Shown: positions 1-9,347, counted from the first letter of the stretch. The stretch is 64,000 nt of DNA from Caballeronia sp. SEWSISQ10-4 2 (GCF_030464885.1 NZ_JALPRJ010000002.1:124001-188000); one strand, 5' to 3'. Made by a program: numbers and translations. The notes: generated by a model not told the origin, from the sequence alone.

Positions 1-69
1 CTGAGAGTCTACCGCGCGCGTGAAGACGTTCGATGTAGGGGAGCATCAGGGGGGGCGAAAGTGCATGGA

Positions 70-3000
70 TCACCCGTTCGACGATGCGGCTTGCGGTTCG
101 GCCAGCGTATCGCGCTCAAAGCGGCCATAGCGCAGCGCGAGCGTTGGCAGGATGATGAGGTTCAAAATAGTGGAGGTGGCCAGTCCGCCGAGAATAACGA
201 TTGCCATCGGCCCCTCGATCTCGTTCCCAGCCGCACCGCTCGTAAGCGCGAGCGGCAGCAAGGCGAGCGCCGTCACGAGCGCCGTCATCAGGATCGGTAT
301 CAGCCGCTCGGACGCGCCGCGCACGGCTGCCTCCATGCCCCACGGCATTTCGTCGACATGCACGAGGTGCTCGTAGTGACTTATCAGCATGATTGAGTTG
401 CGCAGCGAAATGCCGAACAGCGTGACGAAACCCACCATGCCGCCCAGTGACAGGTCACCGCCGGTCAGCAGCACGCTCAGCACACCGCCCACCAGCGCGA
501 ACGGCAGGTTCACCATCACCAGCACGACTCCGCGCCGGCTCTTCATCGCGAGGAACAGCAACAGTGCGATGCCGACCACGGACATCGCCCCGTACGCGAG
601 CAGGTCATGCTGTGATTGCGTGCGCGCCTCGCTTTCGCCCGCGAATACCGCGTACGTGCCCTTCGGCATCACAATGTCGCGATTCACGCGCGCCTGCGCT
701 TCACTCACGAAATCGCTCACTGCGCGGCTGCCGAGATTGACAGAGACCGTCTGCATCCGCCGGCCGCCGTCGTGCGTGATCTGATACCGGCCCGAGACTT
801 GGCCGATGACCGCCAGCTCGCGCAATGGCACGGCCAGACCATCCGGGTTGCGCAGCATCAGCGCGCCGACGTCCGCCAGATTCTTGCGCGCTTCGGGCGC
901 GAGAACTACGGTGACATCGTAGGTCCGGCTGCCTTCATAGGTTTGTGCAACCGTGCTTCCCAGATAGGTGCTCTGGATCGCATCGAGCACGTCGACCGGA
1001 CGGAAGCCCCGGCGGCTCAACTGGTCAGGCTTCAGTCTGACGTCGAGCTCCGGGATGCCCGGAGGCGATTCCACCCGCACGCTCGCCGCGCCGCGGATGG
1101 TCCCCAGCAATCGCGCGATGTCCTGTGCCTTGCGATCGATCACATCGAGGTTGTCGCCGAAGACGTTGACCGCAACGGGCGCCGTCACGCCGGAAATGAT
1201 CTCGTCGATCCGTTCGACGAGAAACGTATTGACCGACGTGGTAAGGCCGGGAAAGCGGGCGAGCGCTTCCTGGATGCGGTGCAAGATCGCGTTCTGCCGG
1301 GCCGCGCTCATCGGTTCGAGGTCTACTTCGAACTCGCTCAACTGCACGCCGACCGGATCGACAACGCCGTTGGCGCGGCCGGCACGCTGCGCAACCAGCC
1401 GAACGCCCGGCACACGCATCAGCGCTCGCGAAACCTGAGTGCCGATGCGCATCGATTCGGCGAGCGAAGTCCCGGGCACGAGTCCCATGTGCACGATGTA
1501 GTGCCCCTCGCGCAGTTCAGGAATGAAGTTGCCACGCAGGAAAGGCAGCGCGGCGAGGGTCGCCACGCACATCACGGCGACTACCACCATGACCGTCCTC
1601 ACACGTTGCTCGACCTTCAGCAGCAACGCGGTGTAGCGTGTCTTCAGCCACGTGAGCAAGCGCGGCTCGTGTTCTGGCAGCGGCCCGCGCGTAAGGAGCG
1701 CGAGCGCCATCGCCGGTGTTAGCGTAAGCGCGACACCGAGCGATGCCAGCACCGCGAGGATGTAGGCAACGCCGAGTGGCGCAAACAGCTTGCCGGCTAT
1801 CCCCGAAAGCGTTAGCACCGGCAGGAAGATCAGCATCACGATGAAGGTTGCGAACACGACCGCACTGCGGACTTCGAGCGAGGCTCGCAGCACCACGCGC
1901 AATGCCGCCAATGGCTCGCGCCGGTTTCGATTCTCGCGCAGCCGCCGATAAATATTCTCGACGTCGATGATCGCATCGTCGACCACTTCGCCGAGTGCGA
2001 TCGCGAGGCCACCGAGTGTCATCGTGTTCAGGCTCACGCCAAACGAACTCAGCACGATGATTGCGACCAGCAACGAGAGCGGAATCGCGACGGCTGAAAT
2101 GATCGCGGTGCGAACATTGAGCAGGAAGAGGAAGAGCACCGCGATCACCAGCACTGCGCCGACCAGCAGCGCCATGCGCAGGTGGCCCACGGCCGCGTCG
2201 ATGAAGTTGGCTGGTCTGAACACGTCCGCGTTCATGTCGACGCCTTGTTGGGTCAGTATGGGCTTGAGCGCGGCGAGCGTCTTCTCGATGTCCTTCGTTA
2301 CGGCGAGCGTGTTGGTGCCGTACTGGCTTTCGAGGACCAGCATCACACCGGGCGTACTCATGATCGATGCGGCGCCGACAGGAGGCGCGCTGCTCCACGT
2401 GACGGTTGCGACGTCGCCGAGCCGCACGGCTGCGCCATTACTCCAGCGCAACACCACGCCGGCAAGTGCATCGGGTGTTCTGATCTGGCCATCGGTATTG
2501 ATGGCGATGCGTTGATTCGCGTTCTCGATGAAACCCGCGCCGCGCACACCGGTGGACGTCCGGGCCGCCGCGATCACATCCTGAATCGACATGCCGTAGC
2601 GCATCAGCCTGCCTGGATCGACCTGTATCTGTAACTGCCGGGTGTCGCCGCCGAACACGATGGCGTCCGCGACGCCCGGCACGCTCAACAGTTGCGGCTT
2701 GACCGTCCACTGCGCGATGTCGTAGAGGTCCATCAGCGAGCGCGTCTTCGACGTCAGGCCGATGGTGCGCACCACGCTGGTCGTGGTCGTGAGCGGCAGC
2801 AGTCTCGGCGGCTGCACGCCGGCGGGCAGCGTCGAGGCGAGCGCGTTGACGCGCTCGGAAACCAGTTGCCGGACCTGCAGCAGGTTCGCACGGCTGTCGA
2901 ACACCACCGTGATCGCGGACAGGCCCTGCAGCGACTTCGAGCGCATCGACTGCAGGCCGACCATGCCGGCGAGCGCGTTTTCGACCGGCTGGGTCACCAG

Positions 3001-3189
3001 CGTCTCGACCTGCTCGCTGGAGAGACCCGGCGCCTCGGTCTGCACGATGCTCATTGGCGGGGCGAACTCGGGAAAAACATCGAGCTTCGCGCGTGTAAGT
3101 GTGTAGAGGCCGTAGCCGGTCAGCAACACCGCCAGCGCATAAATGACGCCGCGAAAGCGCAGCGAGAACCGGATGATGGCGTAGAGCAT
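70..3189 (-). CDS. Heavy-metal RND efflux permease (CusA/CzcA family)
   Basis: This is the inner-membrane pump of a tripartite efflux system; RND permeases use the proton gradient to move substrate from periplasm or membrane to the outside. It has 1039 residues, the usual size, with an N-terminal transmembrane helix (about residues 10-30), a large periplasmic loop, a helix block at about 335-500 and a second block near the C-terminus. The TM4 proton-relay motif GEVVDDAIIDVEN (about residues 400-412) resembles the acidic motif of heavy-metal efflux (HME) members more than drug pumps. It is the last gene of the OMF-adaptor-permease operon, about 50 bp after the adaptor. The transported metal cannot be fixed from sequence alone: Cu/Ag or Zn/Co/Cd are both possible. 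Confidence 0.93.
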   Translation of the reverse strand: MLYAIIRFSLRFRGVIYALAVLLTGYGLYTLTRAKLDVFPEFAPPMSIVQTEAPGLSSEQVETLVTQPVENALAGMVGLQSMRSKSLQGLSAITVVFDSRANLLQVRQLVSERVNALASTLPAGVQPPRLLPLTTTTSVVRTIGLTSKTRSLMDLYDIAQWTVKPQLLSVPGVADAIVFGGDTRQLQIQVDPGRLMRYGMSIQDVIAAARTSTGVRGAGFIENANQRIAINTDGQIRTPDALAGVVLRWSNGAAVRLGDVATVTWSSAPPVGAASIMSTPGVMLVLESQYGTNTLAVTKDIEKTLAALKPILTQQGVDMNADVFRPANFIDAAVGHLRMALLVGAVLVIAVLFLFLLNVRTAIISAVAIPLSLLVAIIVLSSFGVSLNTMTLGGLAIALGEVVDDAIIDVENIYRRLRENRNRREPLAALRVVLRASLEVRSAVVFATFIVMLIFLPVLTLSGIAGKLFAPLGVAYILAVLASLGVALTLTPAMALALLTRGPLPEHEPRLLTWLKTRYTALLLKVEQRVRTVMVVVAVMCVATLAALPFLRGNFIPELREGHYIVHMGLVPGTSLAESMRIGTQVSRALMRVPGVRLVAQRAGRANGVVDPVGVQLSEFEVDLEPMSAARQNAILHRIQEALARFPGLTTSVNTFLVERIDEIISGVTAPVAVNVFGDNLDVIDRKAQDIARLLGTIRGAASVRVESPPGIPELDVRLKPDQLSRRGFRPVDVLDAIQSTYLGSTVAQTYEGSRTYDVTVVLAPEARKNLADVGALMLRNPDGLAVPLRELAVIGQVSGRYQITHDGGRRMQTVSVNLGSRAVSDFVSEAQARVNRDIVMPKGTYAVFAGESEARTQSQHDLLAYGAMSVVGIALLLFLAMKSRRGVVLVMVNLPFALVGGVLSVLLTGGDLSLGGMVGFVTLFGISLRNSIMLISHYEHLVHVDEMPWGMEAAVRGASERLIPILMTALVTALALLPLALTSGAAGNEIEGPMAIVILGGLATSTILNLIILPTLALRYGRFERDTLAEPQAASSNG

Positions 3190-3240
3190 TGGTTACCAGG
3201 AGCGTGCAGTGTGGGCGAAGTGAGCAAACCGGTCTACGGA

Positions 3241-4305
3241 TCAGTCGTCACATTCGGGCGGATCCTTGCACGCCGTCGCGATGCCCTGCGGCCGGAGTTC
3301 CTGGGAAAGCAGCAACTGTGGGCCGTGCATCACCACTTCGTCGCCGGCATGAAAGCCGCTCGTCACGACGAAGCCCTGGTCGCCGGGCGACGATGCCGGC
3401 ACGTAGCGTCGCGTGAAGCGATCCGGCGCAGTACGCACGTAGGCCCACGGCTGGCCGCCGTACCAGATGACTGCCGCTTCGGGAATCACGAGTGCAGACA
3501 CGCTCCCGTTCGACGCCGGCACGTGCGCGGCGGTGTGGGTTCCAACGGGCAGCGCGCGCCCGGTCACGTAGAAATATGGGTTGCCCTGGACCGCAGGATC
3601 ACCTTGGGGCGAAGCCGAGAGTTTCTGCGCCGCGACCGGCTGGCCGTCCGGCGCGTCGATCGTGATGCGCGCGGGTGCGGCGCTGCTGTAGGTGGCGGGT
3701 AGCGTCACGCGCAACACCACCGCGCGGCCGGCGAGCAACCGCTGGAACAGGTCCGAGGCCGGCGCCATCGCCGCGGCTGTAAGCACTTCCCCGAATTGCT
3801 GGCGCATGGTCGCATCCAAACCGCTTTGCGCCGCGTTGGCCGACTGGAGCCTGGCCTGATCGGCCTGCATGAGCACTCGTGCGTCCTGCAGGCTCTTCTG
3901 CGAGACGTTGCGATCGTCATCGAACAGCACACGGCTACGCTCGTACTGCGCGTTCGAGTTGCCGGCCTGTGCGCGCAACGTGTCGTAGTCCGCCCGCGCT
4001 GCGGCAAGGCGATTGCGCAGATCGAACAGCGGCTGCAAGTCGATGACCGTCGCGTACGCCATGTTTTCGGGTTGGATGGCAACGGCCGTGAGCGGCGCGA
4101 CTTCGATGTGGCTGGCACGCTGCACATCGGTGGCAACGACAACCACCGTTTCGCCATTCACCGTCTGCACGGACAGCTGAGTTGTAGCCTGCGCAGGCGC
4201 GCCCGGCCTCAGTGGACTGGCAACGAGTGTCTGGTAGATGAACCAGCTGGCGCCGGCCGCCAGCAGCACGGAGACAACAGAAAGAATCACCAATGTGCGT
4301 TTCAT
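3241..4305 (-). CDS. RND efflux periplasmic adaptor (membrane fusion protein)
   Basis: This adaptor links the RND permease to the outer-membrane channel. It has 354 residues: an N-terminal signal anchor (about residues 4-24), a central alpha-hairpin region with the expected Asp/Gln/Ala-rich helices (about residues 100-170), then beta-barrel and membrane-proximal parts ending in a GDEVVMHGPQLL segment. The C-terminus carries an extra short tail with two cysteines (ACKDPPECDD) that could touch metal, which is inference. Its ATG overlaps the stop of the upstream OMF gene (ATGA), so the two are translationally coupled. At 354 residues it lacks the extra metal-chaperone domain found in some larger CusB-type adaptors. 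Confidence 0.9.
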   Translation of the reverse strand: MKRTLVILSVVSVLLAAGASWFIYQTLVASPLRPGAPAQATTQLSVQTVNGETVVVVATDVQRASHIEVAPLTAVAIQPENMAYATVIDLQPLFDLRNRLAAARADYDTLRAQAGNSNAQYERSRVLFDDDRNVSQKSLQDARVLMQADQARLQSANAAQSGLDATMRQQFGEVLTAAAMAPASDLFQRLLAGRAVVLRVTLPATYSSAAPARITIDAPDGQPVAAQKLSASPQGDPAVQGNPYFYVTGRALPVGTHTAAHVPASNGSVSALVIPEAAVIWYGGQPWAYVRTAPDRFTRRYVPASSPGDQGFVVTSGFHAGDEVVMHGPQLLLSQELRPQGIATACKDPPECDD

Positions 4306-5693
4306 CGCGGTATCTCTTGTTGAGTCACGGCGGAGTTGACGGTCTCCAATGCGAGGGGGCGTTGCATTGCGTCCTCGAGCGTGCCGGCTGCCTGCTGCGC
4401 GGCGACGACGGTGTCAAGATGGGCAATCTCACTCGCCTGGTAGTCCGCTCTGGCTTGCGTGAACATGAGGCGGTCGGTGGTGCCGGCTGCGAAGCTTGCC
4501 GACTGGCTGTTCAGTTGCTTTAGCGCGGTCGCGAGGTGTGCGGCAGAGAGCAGCACGGCATCAAGGCCTGCCCGGTAGTGGGCGAGCGCATGGTCAAGGT
4601 CGTTGAGCATCGTGTCCTGCAAGGCTGCGGTGCGCGCGGCCGCCTCCTTGCGTTTCGCCTCCGCCTGTGCAACGCCGCCCTGGTTCTGGTCGAAAACCGG
4701 CAGCGTGATGCCAGCGAGCCCGAACCCGATCTTGTTCGTACCCGTGTCGTATGTGTAGCCGGGGCCGAGATGGATGTCCGGATATTGCTTCGCGACCTCG
4801 AGCTGCAACGCCGATTCGGCGGCCGCGTACTCGGCGAGCGACGCCAGCAGATCGGCGCGATGGAAAACCGCCTCGCGCTGCGCGTCAGAGGCGGGTGGTT
4901 CAGGCGGGGCTGCGCCGAACGCGTCGAGATCGAGCTGGACGGCGCTGAGTGCGGCCACCGGCATGCCGATCGCCGTGGCCAGTTGCGCGCGCGCGTCCTG
5001 TTGGGCACTGTACGCGGCGGCGAGATCGGCCCGTGCCTGGGAGGACGCGAGCACTGCCGCGTCTACATCGGGTCCGGAGTTTTCGCCGACCGAGCGGCGC
5101 TTCGTCACCATTGCGACGATCTGTCGTTGGGCCTCGGTTTTGCGCGACAAGAATGCCGCGCGCTGGCTGGCGGCGTACAGCAAGATTAGTGCGTCACGCA
5201 CCTGTGCACGTGCCTTCCACGCCTCATTGCCGAGAGCGAGGCGCGCGGCTTCCGACAGGTGTGATGCCTGGTCGATCCGGTAGCCGCGCTTGTGCGCGGT
5301 CTCGATCGGAATGTCGAGCGCGGGGCCGGTGATCCATGGCGCACCCGGTCCCGGGTTCGGCGTCGCGTACTGGAACGGCAGTTGCAGCACTGGGTTCGGA
5401 ATTGCGCCAGCGACATCGATGCCCGCTTTCGCGGTGCCCCACTGGGCCCGTGCAATATCAAGCGCCGGGCTGTAGTAATAAGCCGCGAGGGTGAGCATCT
5501 CGCGGTTCCAGTGTGGCAATGGCCACGGATCAATATCGTGCCCGGACTGCCGCGCGAGGTACGCGCGCAGTTCGGCGCTCGCAAGCGTTCGGTCCTCGAA
5601 GTGCCGGGCCAGTTGCGTCGGCGCGATGGGCTGCGGGTGATAGGCCGCGCATCCGGTCAACATGACGGAGGCGAGCAGCAACGGTCGGCGCAT
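4302..5693 (-). CDS. TolC-family outer-membrane efflux lipoprotein
   Basis: This is the outer-membrane channel of the efflux system. It has 463 residues and a lipoprotein signal peptide ending in the lipobox LTGC (Cys at about residue 15), as in CusC/NodT-type channels. Two repeated long helical segments rich in Ala, Gln and Arg (about residues 150-250 and 340-440) fit the two OEP repeats. It is the first gene of the operon OMF-adaptor-permease, and its stop overlaps the adaptor start. The region upstream carries phased direct repeats and an inverted repeat that may control the operon. Family assignment is secure; substrate is not. Confidence 0.9.
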   Translation of the reverse strand: MRRPLLLASVMLTGCAAYHPQPIAPTQLARHFEDRTLASAELRAYLARQSGHDIDPWPLPHWNREMLTLAAYYYSPALDIARAQWGTAKAGIDVAGAIPNPVLQLPFQYATPNPGPGAPWITGPALDIPIETAHKRGYRIDQASHLSEAARLALGNEAWKARAQVRDALILLYAASQRAAFLSRKTEAQRQIVAMVTKRRSVGENSGPDVDAAVLASSQARADLAAAYSAQQDARAQLATAIGMPVAALSAVQLDLDAFGAAPPEPPASDAQREAVFHRADLLASLAEYAAAESALQLEVAKQYPDIHLGPGYTYDTGTNKIGFGLAGITLPVFDQNQGGVAQAEAKRKEAAARTAALQDTMLNDLDHALAHYRAGLDAVLLSAAHLATALKQLNSQSASFAAGTTDRLMFTQARADYQASEIAHLDTVVAAQQAAGTLEDAMQRPLALETVNSAVTQQEIPR

Positions 5694-5698
5694 AGCAC

Positions 5699-5790
5699 AG
5701 CATCCACGGGTTTGTTGGCCGCCTGTTGAGACGGTGACAGACGTGGATGCTACGCAAGGGGTTGTGAAGTTTTCGTCAAGAAGACGTCAA
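5699..5790 (-). promoter_or_regulatory. Candidate control region of the RND efflux operon
   Basis: On the minus strand, three hexamers TTGACG, TTGACG and TTCACA start exactly 11 bp apart (5790-5785, 5779-5774, 5768-5763), about 70-97 bp upstream of the OMF start codon. Spacing of one helical turn is typical of OmpR/PhoB-type response-regulator sites. Closer to the gene is a perfect 10-bp inverted repeat, AGCATCCACG at 5699-5708 and CGTGGATGCT at 5742-5751. The repeats are seen directly; binding by a regulator is inference. Confidence 0.45.
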
Positions 5791-6142
5791 TTCGTTGTGA
5801 GTGTCCGTATTACGTGGTTGGTGGTCGTGGCGCATACTGCGTCACAACACTCATTGACGTGAGGCCGACGCTCGAACAATCATGCGCCATGGCTCACCGA
5901 TCACGACGCCGAACATTGCTGGACGGATGTCCAAGGGCGCGCCGGTTTCCGAGATCTCCTAGCCAGCGACAGCCGGATCACGTTTTCGCTACCCACCACT
6001 ATGTTGTAGACGGATGGCATGGCGGCAAAGTACTAGGCGGCGGCGAGGCCCGGCCTTGAATGACCGCCACGGTGTCGGTGGACTTCACGACGAGGTCGCC
6101 GTTGACTTGGCCTCTGCGCGGAGCTAAGTGCCCGATACAGAC
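5791..6142. other. Intergenic stretch without a supported gene
   Basis: Short reading frames here have no recognisable family, no good ribosome-binding site and atypical composition. I see no RNA gene, repeat or element end. It separates the efflux operon from the basic conserved hypothetical gene, both on the minus strand. Confidence 0.5.
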
Positions 6143-6733
6143 TCAGCGCTTGTCCCGAACTGCCTGCTGTCGTCGGCCCTGCGAGGCGATGTGTGTCTGG
6201 ATCACCTTGGAACGCGAACCGGCGAGCTGCGAACGTTGCGCCGCTGCGCTCGCTTTTTCACTGGTCAAGCCCACGCTCGCCTTGGGATTTCTTGCCACCG
6301 ACGCAACCGCCGCGCGCTTGTTGGAGGGCCTCTTTGCAGCGATGACCTTGCTTGGCTCGACGCGCGCCTTACGTATCGCAGCTAGCGCGAGCGCGCTCTC
6401 CGCCTGGCTGGCCTTACGGGCTTCGGCCGCTGCTAACTTGACCTGTCGGCCCTCCAGGCGCTGCTGCACTTCTTCGAACAGCTTGACTTTTTGTTCAGTG
6501 CGCACGTTGTCGTTACCTTGCACACCCGACTTGGTCCCGGTGCGCTCGCGGGTGGCCAGTTTCTGACGGCGTAGAAGATCCCGATACTTGTCACGCAGGT
6601 CGCAAGCGCGCTTGATTTTCTGGCGCAATTGCACAGCGTTCCACCCGGTCAGTGCCTCGCCGACACTGGATTCAAACAACGGCAACTCGGATGCGCTAAG
6701 CAATCCTCGTGCGTGGCGGCGGTTGTATGCCAT
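6143..6733 (-). CDS. Conserved hypothetical basic, Lys/Ala-rich protein
   Basis: This is a 196-residue protein of unknown function. The start is the ATG at 6733 because a strong AGGAGG lies 7-8 bases before it; a longer reading frame upstream has no such site. The N-terminal half (about residues 1-100, beginning MAYNRRHARGLL) is folded-looking, with a helix and a run of charged residues. The C-terminal half is low-complexity Ala/Lys/Ser/Arg, resembling histone-like or nucleic-acid-binding tails. There is no signal peptide or membrane segment. I recall similar unnamed proteins in Burkholderia genomes, but this is memory, not a search. DNA or RNA binding is only a guess from charge. Confidence 0.75.
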   Translation of the reverse strand: MAYNRRHARGLLSASELPLFESSVGEALTGWNAVQLRQKIKRACDLRDKYRDLLRRQKLATRERTGTKSGVQGNDNVRTEQKVKLFEEVQQRLEGRQVKLAAAEARKASQAESALALAAIRKARVEPSKVIAAKRPSNKRAAVASVARNPKASVGLTSEKASAAAQRSQLAGSRSKVIQTHIASQGRRQQAVRDKR

Positions 6734-7195
6734 GTGACGGCCTCCTGTGTCTATGCTGAATGTATAGAGCACGCCGCTCACTAGGGCAAGCCTGCTTTTC
6801 CGGCATCCAGCATCAAGGGCGACGTGTTTACGATAAGGCGAGCCGCGCAATTGATGTCGCTTGAGCGCGACGCGCTATCGAATCGGGCGAAAGCTCGGCG
6901 AGAACGCTTGCGTGCGTTCGGGACCGCGAAATTAGAGCGCAAGATACGTAGTAGGTCAGCTCTTGCCGTTCGGGTGACTCGCTCGCATGCCGGTACTGAA
7001 ACCGGACGTTGCGCTCGGGCGAAAGGTCAGACAACTTCCGGCATCGACGGAAGCTCGCAGCGAATGATGGAAGGTGGCCGTTCTGCGACCCCGTCCGCAG
7101 CCATTGACGTCCCACGGGATCCATTGCATCGCGCAAGACGAAATCAACCGCGAAGTACGAACACCTTTTTGTGAAGTCGGCCCGCTTTTGCCGAA
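6734..7195. other. Intergenic stretch, no supported gene
   Basis: Frames on both strands here (including one of about 157 codons on the minus strand that would overlap the end of the DoxX gene) have no recognisable domain, no convincing start and Arg/Ser-rich composition typical of chance frames in GC-rich DNA. I see nothing firm in it. Confidence 0.5.
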
Positions 7196-7660
7196 CTAGC
7201 CGATCCAGCGCTTTCGTAACACATGGTCCACGGACCAGGTTCCGGCACCGCGGCATATCAGCACCAGTAGCATGGCAGCCCACTGGACATGAGTGGGCCA
7301 TGCCAGGGGATAGACGAATATTTCGATGACCGTTGTCATTCCCAGCAGTACGAACGCAACGGGCCGGGCCGCGAGGCCAAGTATCAGCAGCACCGGCGTT
7401 GTCAACTCGATCGACACGGCCATGTAGGCGGCAAGCTCCGGCGGCAGGAGCGGCACTTTGTATTCATCTCGAAACAGCTCGAGGGTAGTCTCCCAGTTCG
7501 CCAGTTTGGTCATCGCGGAGTTCCAGAAAACGGTGGCCACCGCAATCCGTAAGGGGATGGCGAGGAGTGCGTAGGGCACACGCTCGAGCCATCCGACGAG
7601 GCGCCCGATTCGACCGCCCCTGACCGGTGACGGGGTGACGGGTTGGTGAGAACGTGTCAT
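7196..7660 (-). CDS. DoxX family membrane protein of the bufferin-type operon
   Basis: This is a 154-residue inner-membrane protein with four predicted helices, the DoxX/SURF4-like fold. It begins with a short cytoplasmic, Arg-rich segment, then LLAIPLRIAVATVFWNSA, the characteristic first DoxX helix with its conserved Arg and Trp. DoxX genes are the usual last gene of DUF2282/DUF692/DUF2063 operons (called bufD in Caulobacter and hvfE-like in Haemophilus, as I recall). Here the ATG overlaps the stop of the DUF2063 gene by 4 bp, so the pair is coupled. Its precise role is unknown. Confidence 0.88.
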   Translation of the reverse strand: MTRSHQPVTPSPVRGGRIGRLVGWLERVPYALLAIPLRIAVATVFWNSAMTKLANWETTLELFRDEYKVPLLPPELAAYMAVSIELTTPVLLILGLAARPVAFVLLGMTTVIEIFVYPLAWPTHVQWAAMLLVLICRGAGTWSVDHVLRKRWIG

Positions 7661-8472
7661 GTGTCAGTCCTCCGGAACTCGTTCGCAAGCGCGCTGGGAA
7701 CCACGCTGACATCCGCAAGGCATCCGCGGGCCAGGTGCGTGGCGAGCACGGTGTGTGCGTCGTCGCACGGTGCGTCTTCCAACGCTCCGAAGAACGACTT
7801 TCCGGAAAACAGGGCAGCGGTAAAGTGCCATTCACGCTTGCCCAGACGCTTCACCTCGATACCGCTCTGCGTTCGGTGAGCGAGCAGCCAGACCGGGCCC
7901 TCTGCGAGATTGACCGTCGCCATGGCACAGTCATCGCGCTCAAGTACCGCGCGCCAGATGACGTCGATCGGGAATTCACATCGCAGCAGGCGTACCGCGG
8001 GGTGGGGTTCGAAGTGCAATTGCGCCGGCGCGACGTTGCTCAGTGCTGCGAGCCGGGAGATGTCGAGGGGCGGAGCGTCCGGTGCGTGCAGGACAAGGTT
8101 GACCTGCCATTCCAGACGCGCGACGTCGGCAAGATAAGGCACTGACGCCGCCTGCGGTAGCCGCTCCAGAAAGTCCGGAAATTCCGCGCCGTACTCATCC
8201 AGCCACGCATTGCGTGGCGGAGCCTGCGCCACGAATAATCCCGCTGCACCTTCGAAAAAATCCGGGCCGACGAGCTGATGCACGGCCGGGAAGGCCAGGC
8301 GCAGAGCTGTTCCGAGCACACCGGCGAACGTGTTGCGGTAAATGCTGAGCCGCTTGCCGGCGTCCAGGCCGTCTGCCACGATCCAGGCAGACGCTTCTTC
8401 GTTGACGCCTTCAGGCAGGCTTCGCCGCATCGCGTGCTGAAGTTCACGCAGCGTAGGCACGGGTGGATTCAT
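7657..8472 (-). CDS. DUF2063 / BufC-like partner of the MNIO enzyme
   Basis: This 271-residue protein belongs to the DUF2063 (putative DNA-binding domain, MbnC/BufC-like) group. The N-terminal helical part (TLRELQHAMRRSLPEGV, then YRNTFAGVLGTALRLAFPAVHQLVG at about residues 41-65) is the hallmark of the family. Despite the Pfam name, in methanobactin and bufferin systems this protein is a partner that helps bind the precursor peptide. It overlaps the upstream DUF692 gene by 29 bp and the downstream DoxX gene by 4 bp. The position next to the MNIO enzyme supports a role in peptide modification instead of transcription. Confidence 0.9.
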   Translation of the reverse strand: MNPPVPTLRELQHAMRRSLPEGVNEEASAWIVADGLDAGKRLSIYRNTFAGVLGTALRLAFPAVHQLVGPDFFEGAAGLFVAQAPPRNAWLDEYGAEFPDFLERLPQAASVPYLADVARLEWQVNLVLHAPDAPPLDISRLAALSNVAPAQLHFEPHPAVRLLRCEFPIDVIWRAVLERDDCAMATVNLAEGPVWLLAHRTQSGIEVKRLGKREWHFTAALFSGKSFFGALEDAPCDDAHTVLATHLARGCLADVSVVPSALANEFRRTDT

Positions 8473-9334
8473 GACGTTGCCTTTCGAGTGCCGCGTCAGC
8501 GAGAGCGGCTTCTTCTATCAGGATTTCGATCGGCGGCACGCCGGTATCCCATTCGATCAGCGTCGGCACTGGCCCGAAACGGTTGAGCGCCTCGCGATAG
8601 AGCGCCCAGACCTCCGGCGCAACACGTGAGCCGTGATCGTCGATGCGCAACGTTTGCCCGTGATCAAGTTGCCGGACACTGTGCCCGGCAAGATGGATTT
8701 CGCCGATCGCAACCGGTGGCAGCGCACCTAGGTAGGTCATCGCATCCCAGCCGTGATTGGAGGCACTGACGTAGATGTTGTTGACGTCGCACAGAATCCC
8801 GCAACCCGTGCGCTGCGCAACCTGGGCCAGGAATTCCCACTCGGGAATCGTCGAGTGACTGAAGCGCAGATAGGTCGACGGGTTCTCCAACAGGATGCGC
8901 CGCCTGAGACAAGCCTGCACTTCATCGACATGTCGGCAAACAACGCTCAACGCCTCTTCGGTCATCGGCAGCGGCAACAGGTCGGCCAGATACGTGCCAC
9001 CGGCGACGCTCCAGGACAAGTGTTCGGAAACGAGGCCGGGGTCGACCCGCTCGACCACGCCGCGCACGCGAGCCAGATGCGCAGCGTCGAGCCCGTCGGC
9101 GCTTCCGAGGGACAGTCCGACGCCGTGCAACGAAATGGGATAGTCGCGGCGAATCGCGTCCAGGTATTGAGGTGCGCTGCCGCCACCCATGTAGTTCTCG
9201 GTATGCACCTCGAACCAGGCGACTGTGGGTCGCCTGTCGAGCACCGGCTGGTGATGGCGAAAGCGCAGCCCGATGCCGGCGTTCACCGGAATCGGGCTGG
9301 AAGCCTGCTGCGCGTGACGCACTGGAATGCTCAT
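8444..9334 (-). CDS. DUF692 / MNIO multinuclear iron enzyme (BufB-like)
   Basis: This 296-residue protein is a DUF692 TIM-barrel oxygenase (multinuclear non-heme iron-dependent oxidative enzyme, MNIO), which modifies Cys residues of RiPP precursors. Candidate metal ligands occur in family order: His70 in SLHGVGLS, Glu104/His105 in SEHLSW, Glu150 in LLENPSTYL, Asp183 in CDVNNIYV, Glu212/His214/His218 in GEIHLAGH, His234 in IDDHG and Glu261 in LIEWDTGVP. It begins 13 bp after the DUF2282 precursor gene and overlaps the DUF2063 gene by 29 bp. The precursor next door contains the four-cysteine pattern such enzymes act on. Identity as MNIO is secure; the exact product chemistry is inferred. Confidence 0.93.
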   Translation of the reverse strand: MSIPVRHAQQASSPIPVNAGIGLRFRHHQPVLDRRPTVAWFEVHTENYMGGGSAPQYLDAIRRDYPISLHGVGLSLGSADGLDAAHLARVRGVVERVDPGLVSEHLSWSVAGGTYLADLLPLPMTEEALSVVCRHVDEVQACLRRRILLENPSTYLRFSHSTIPEWEFLAQVAQRTGCGILCDVNNIYVSASNHGWDAMTYLGALPPVAIGEIHLAGHSVRQLDHGQTLRIDDHGSRVAPEVWALYREALNRFGPVPTLIEWDTGVPPIEILIEEAALADAALERQRHESTRAYAA

Positions 9335-9347
9335 CGCGGGTATCGGC

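Noticed and set aside
616..3702. Long plus-strand reading frames opposite the RND genes
   Set aside because: They are antisense shadows in GC-rich DNA, rich in Arg and His, with no domains; the minus strand encodes a complete RND operon.
6828..7301. 157-codon minus-strand frame upstream of the basic hypothetical gene
   Set aside because: It overlaps the end of the DoxX gene, has no ribosome-binding site and no recognisable domain.
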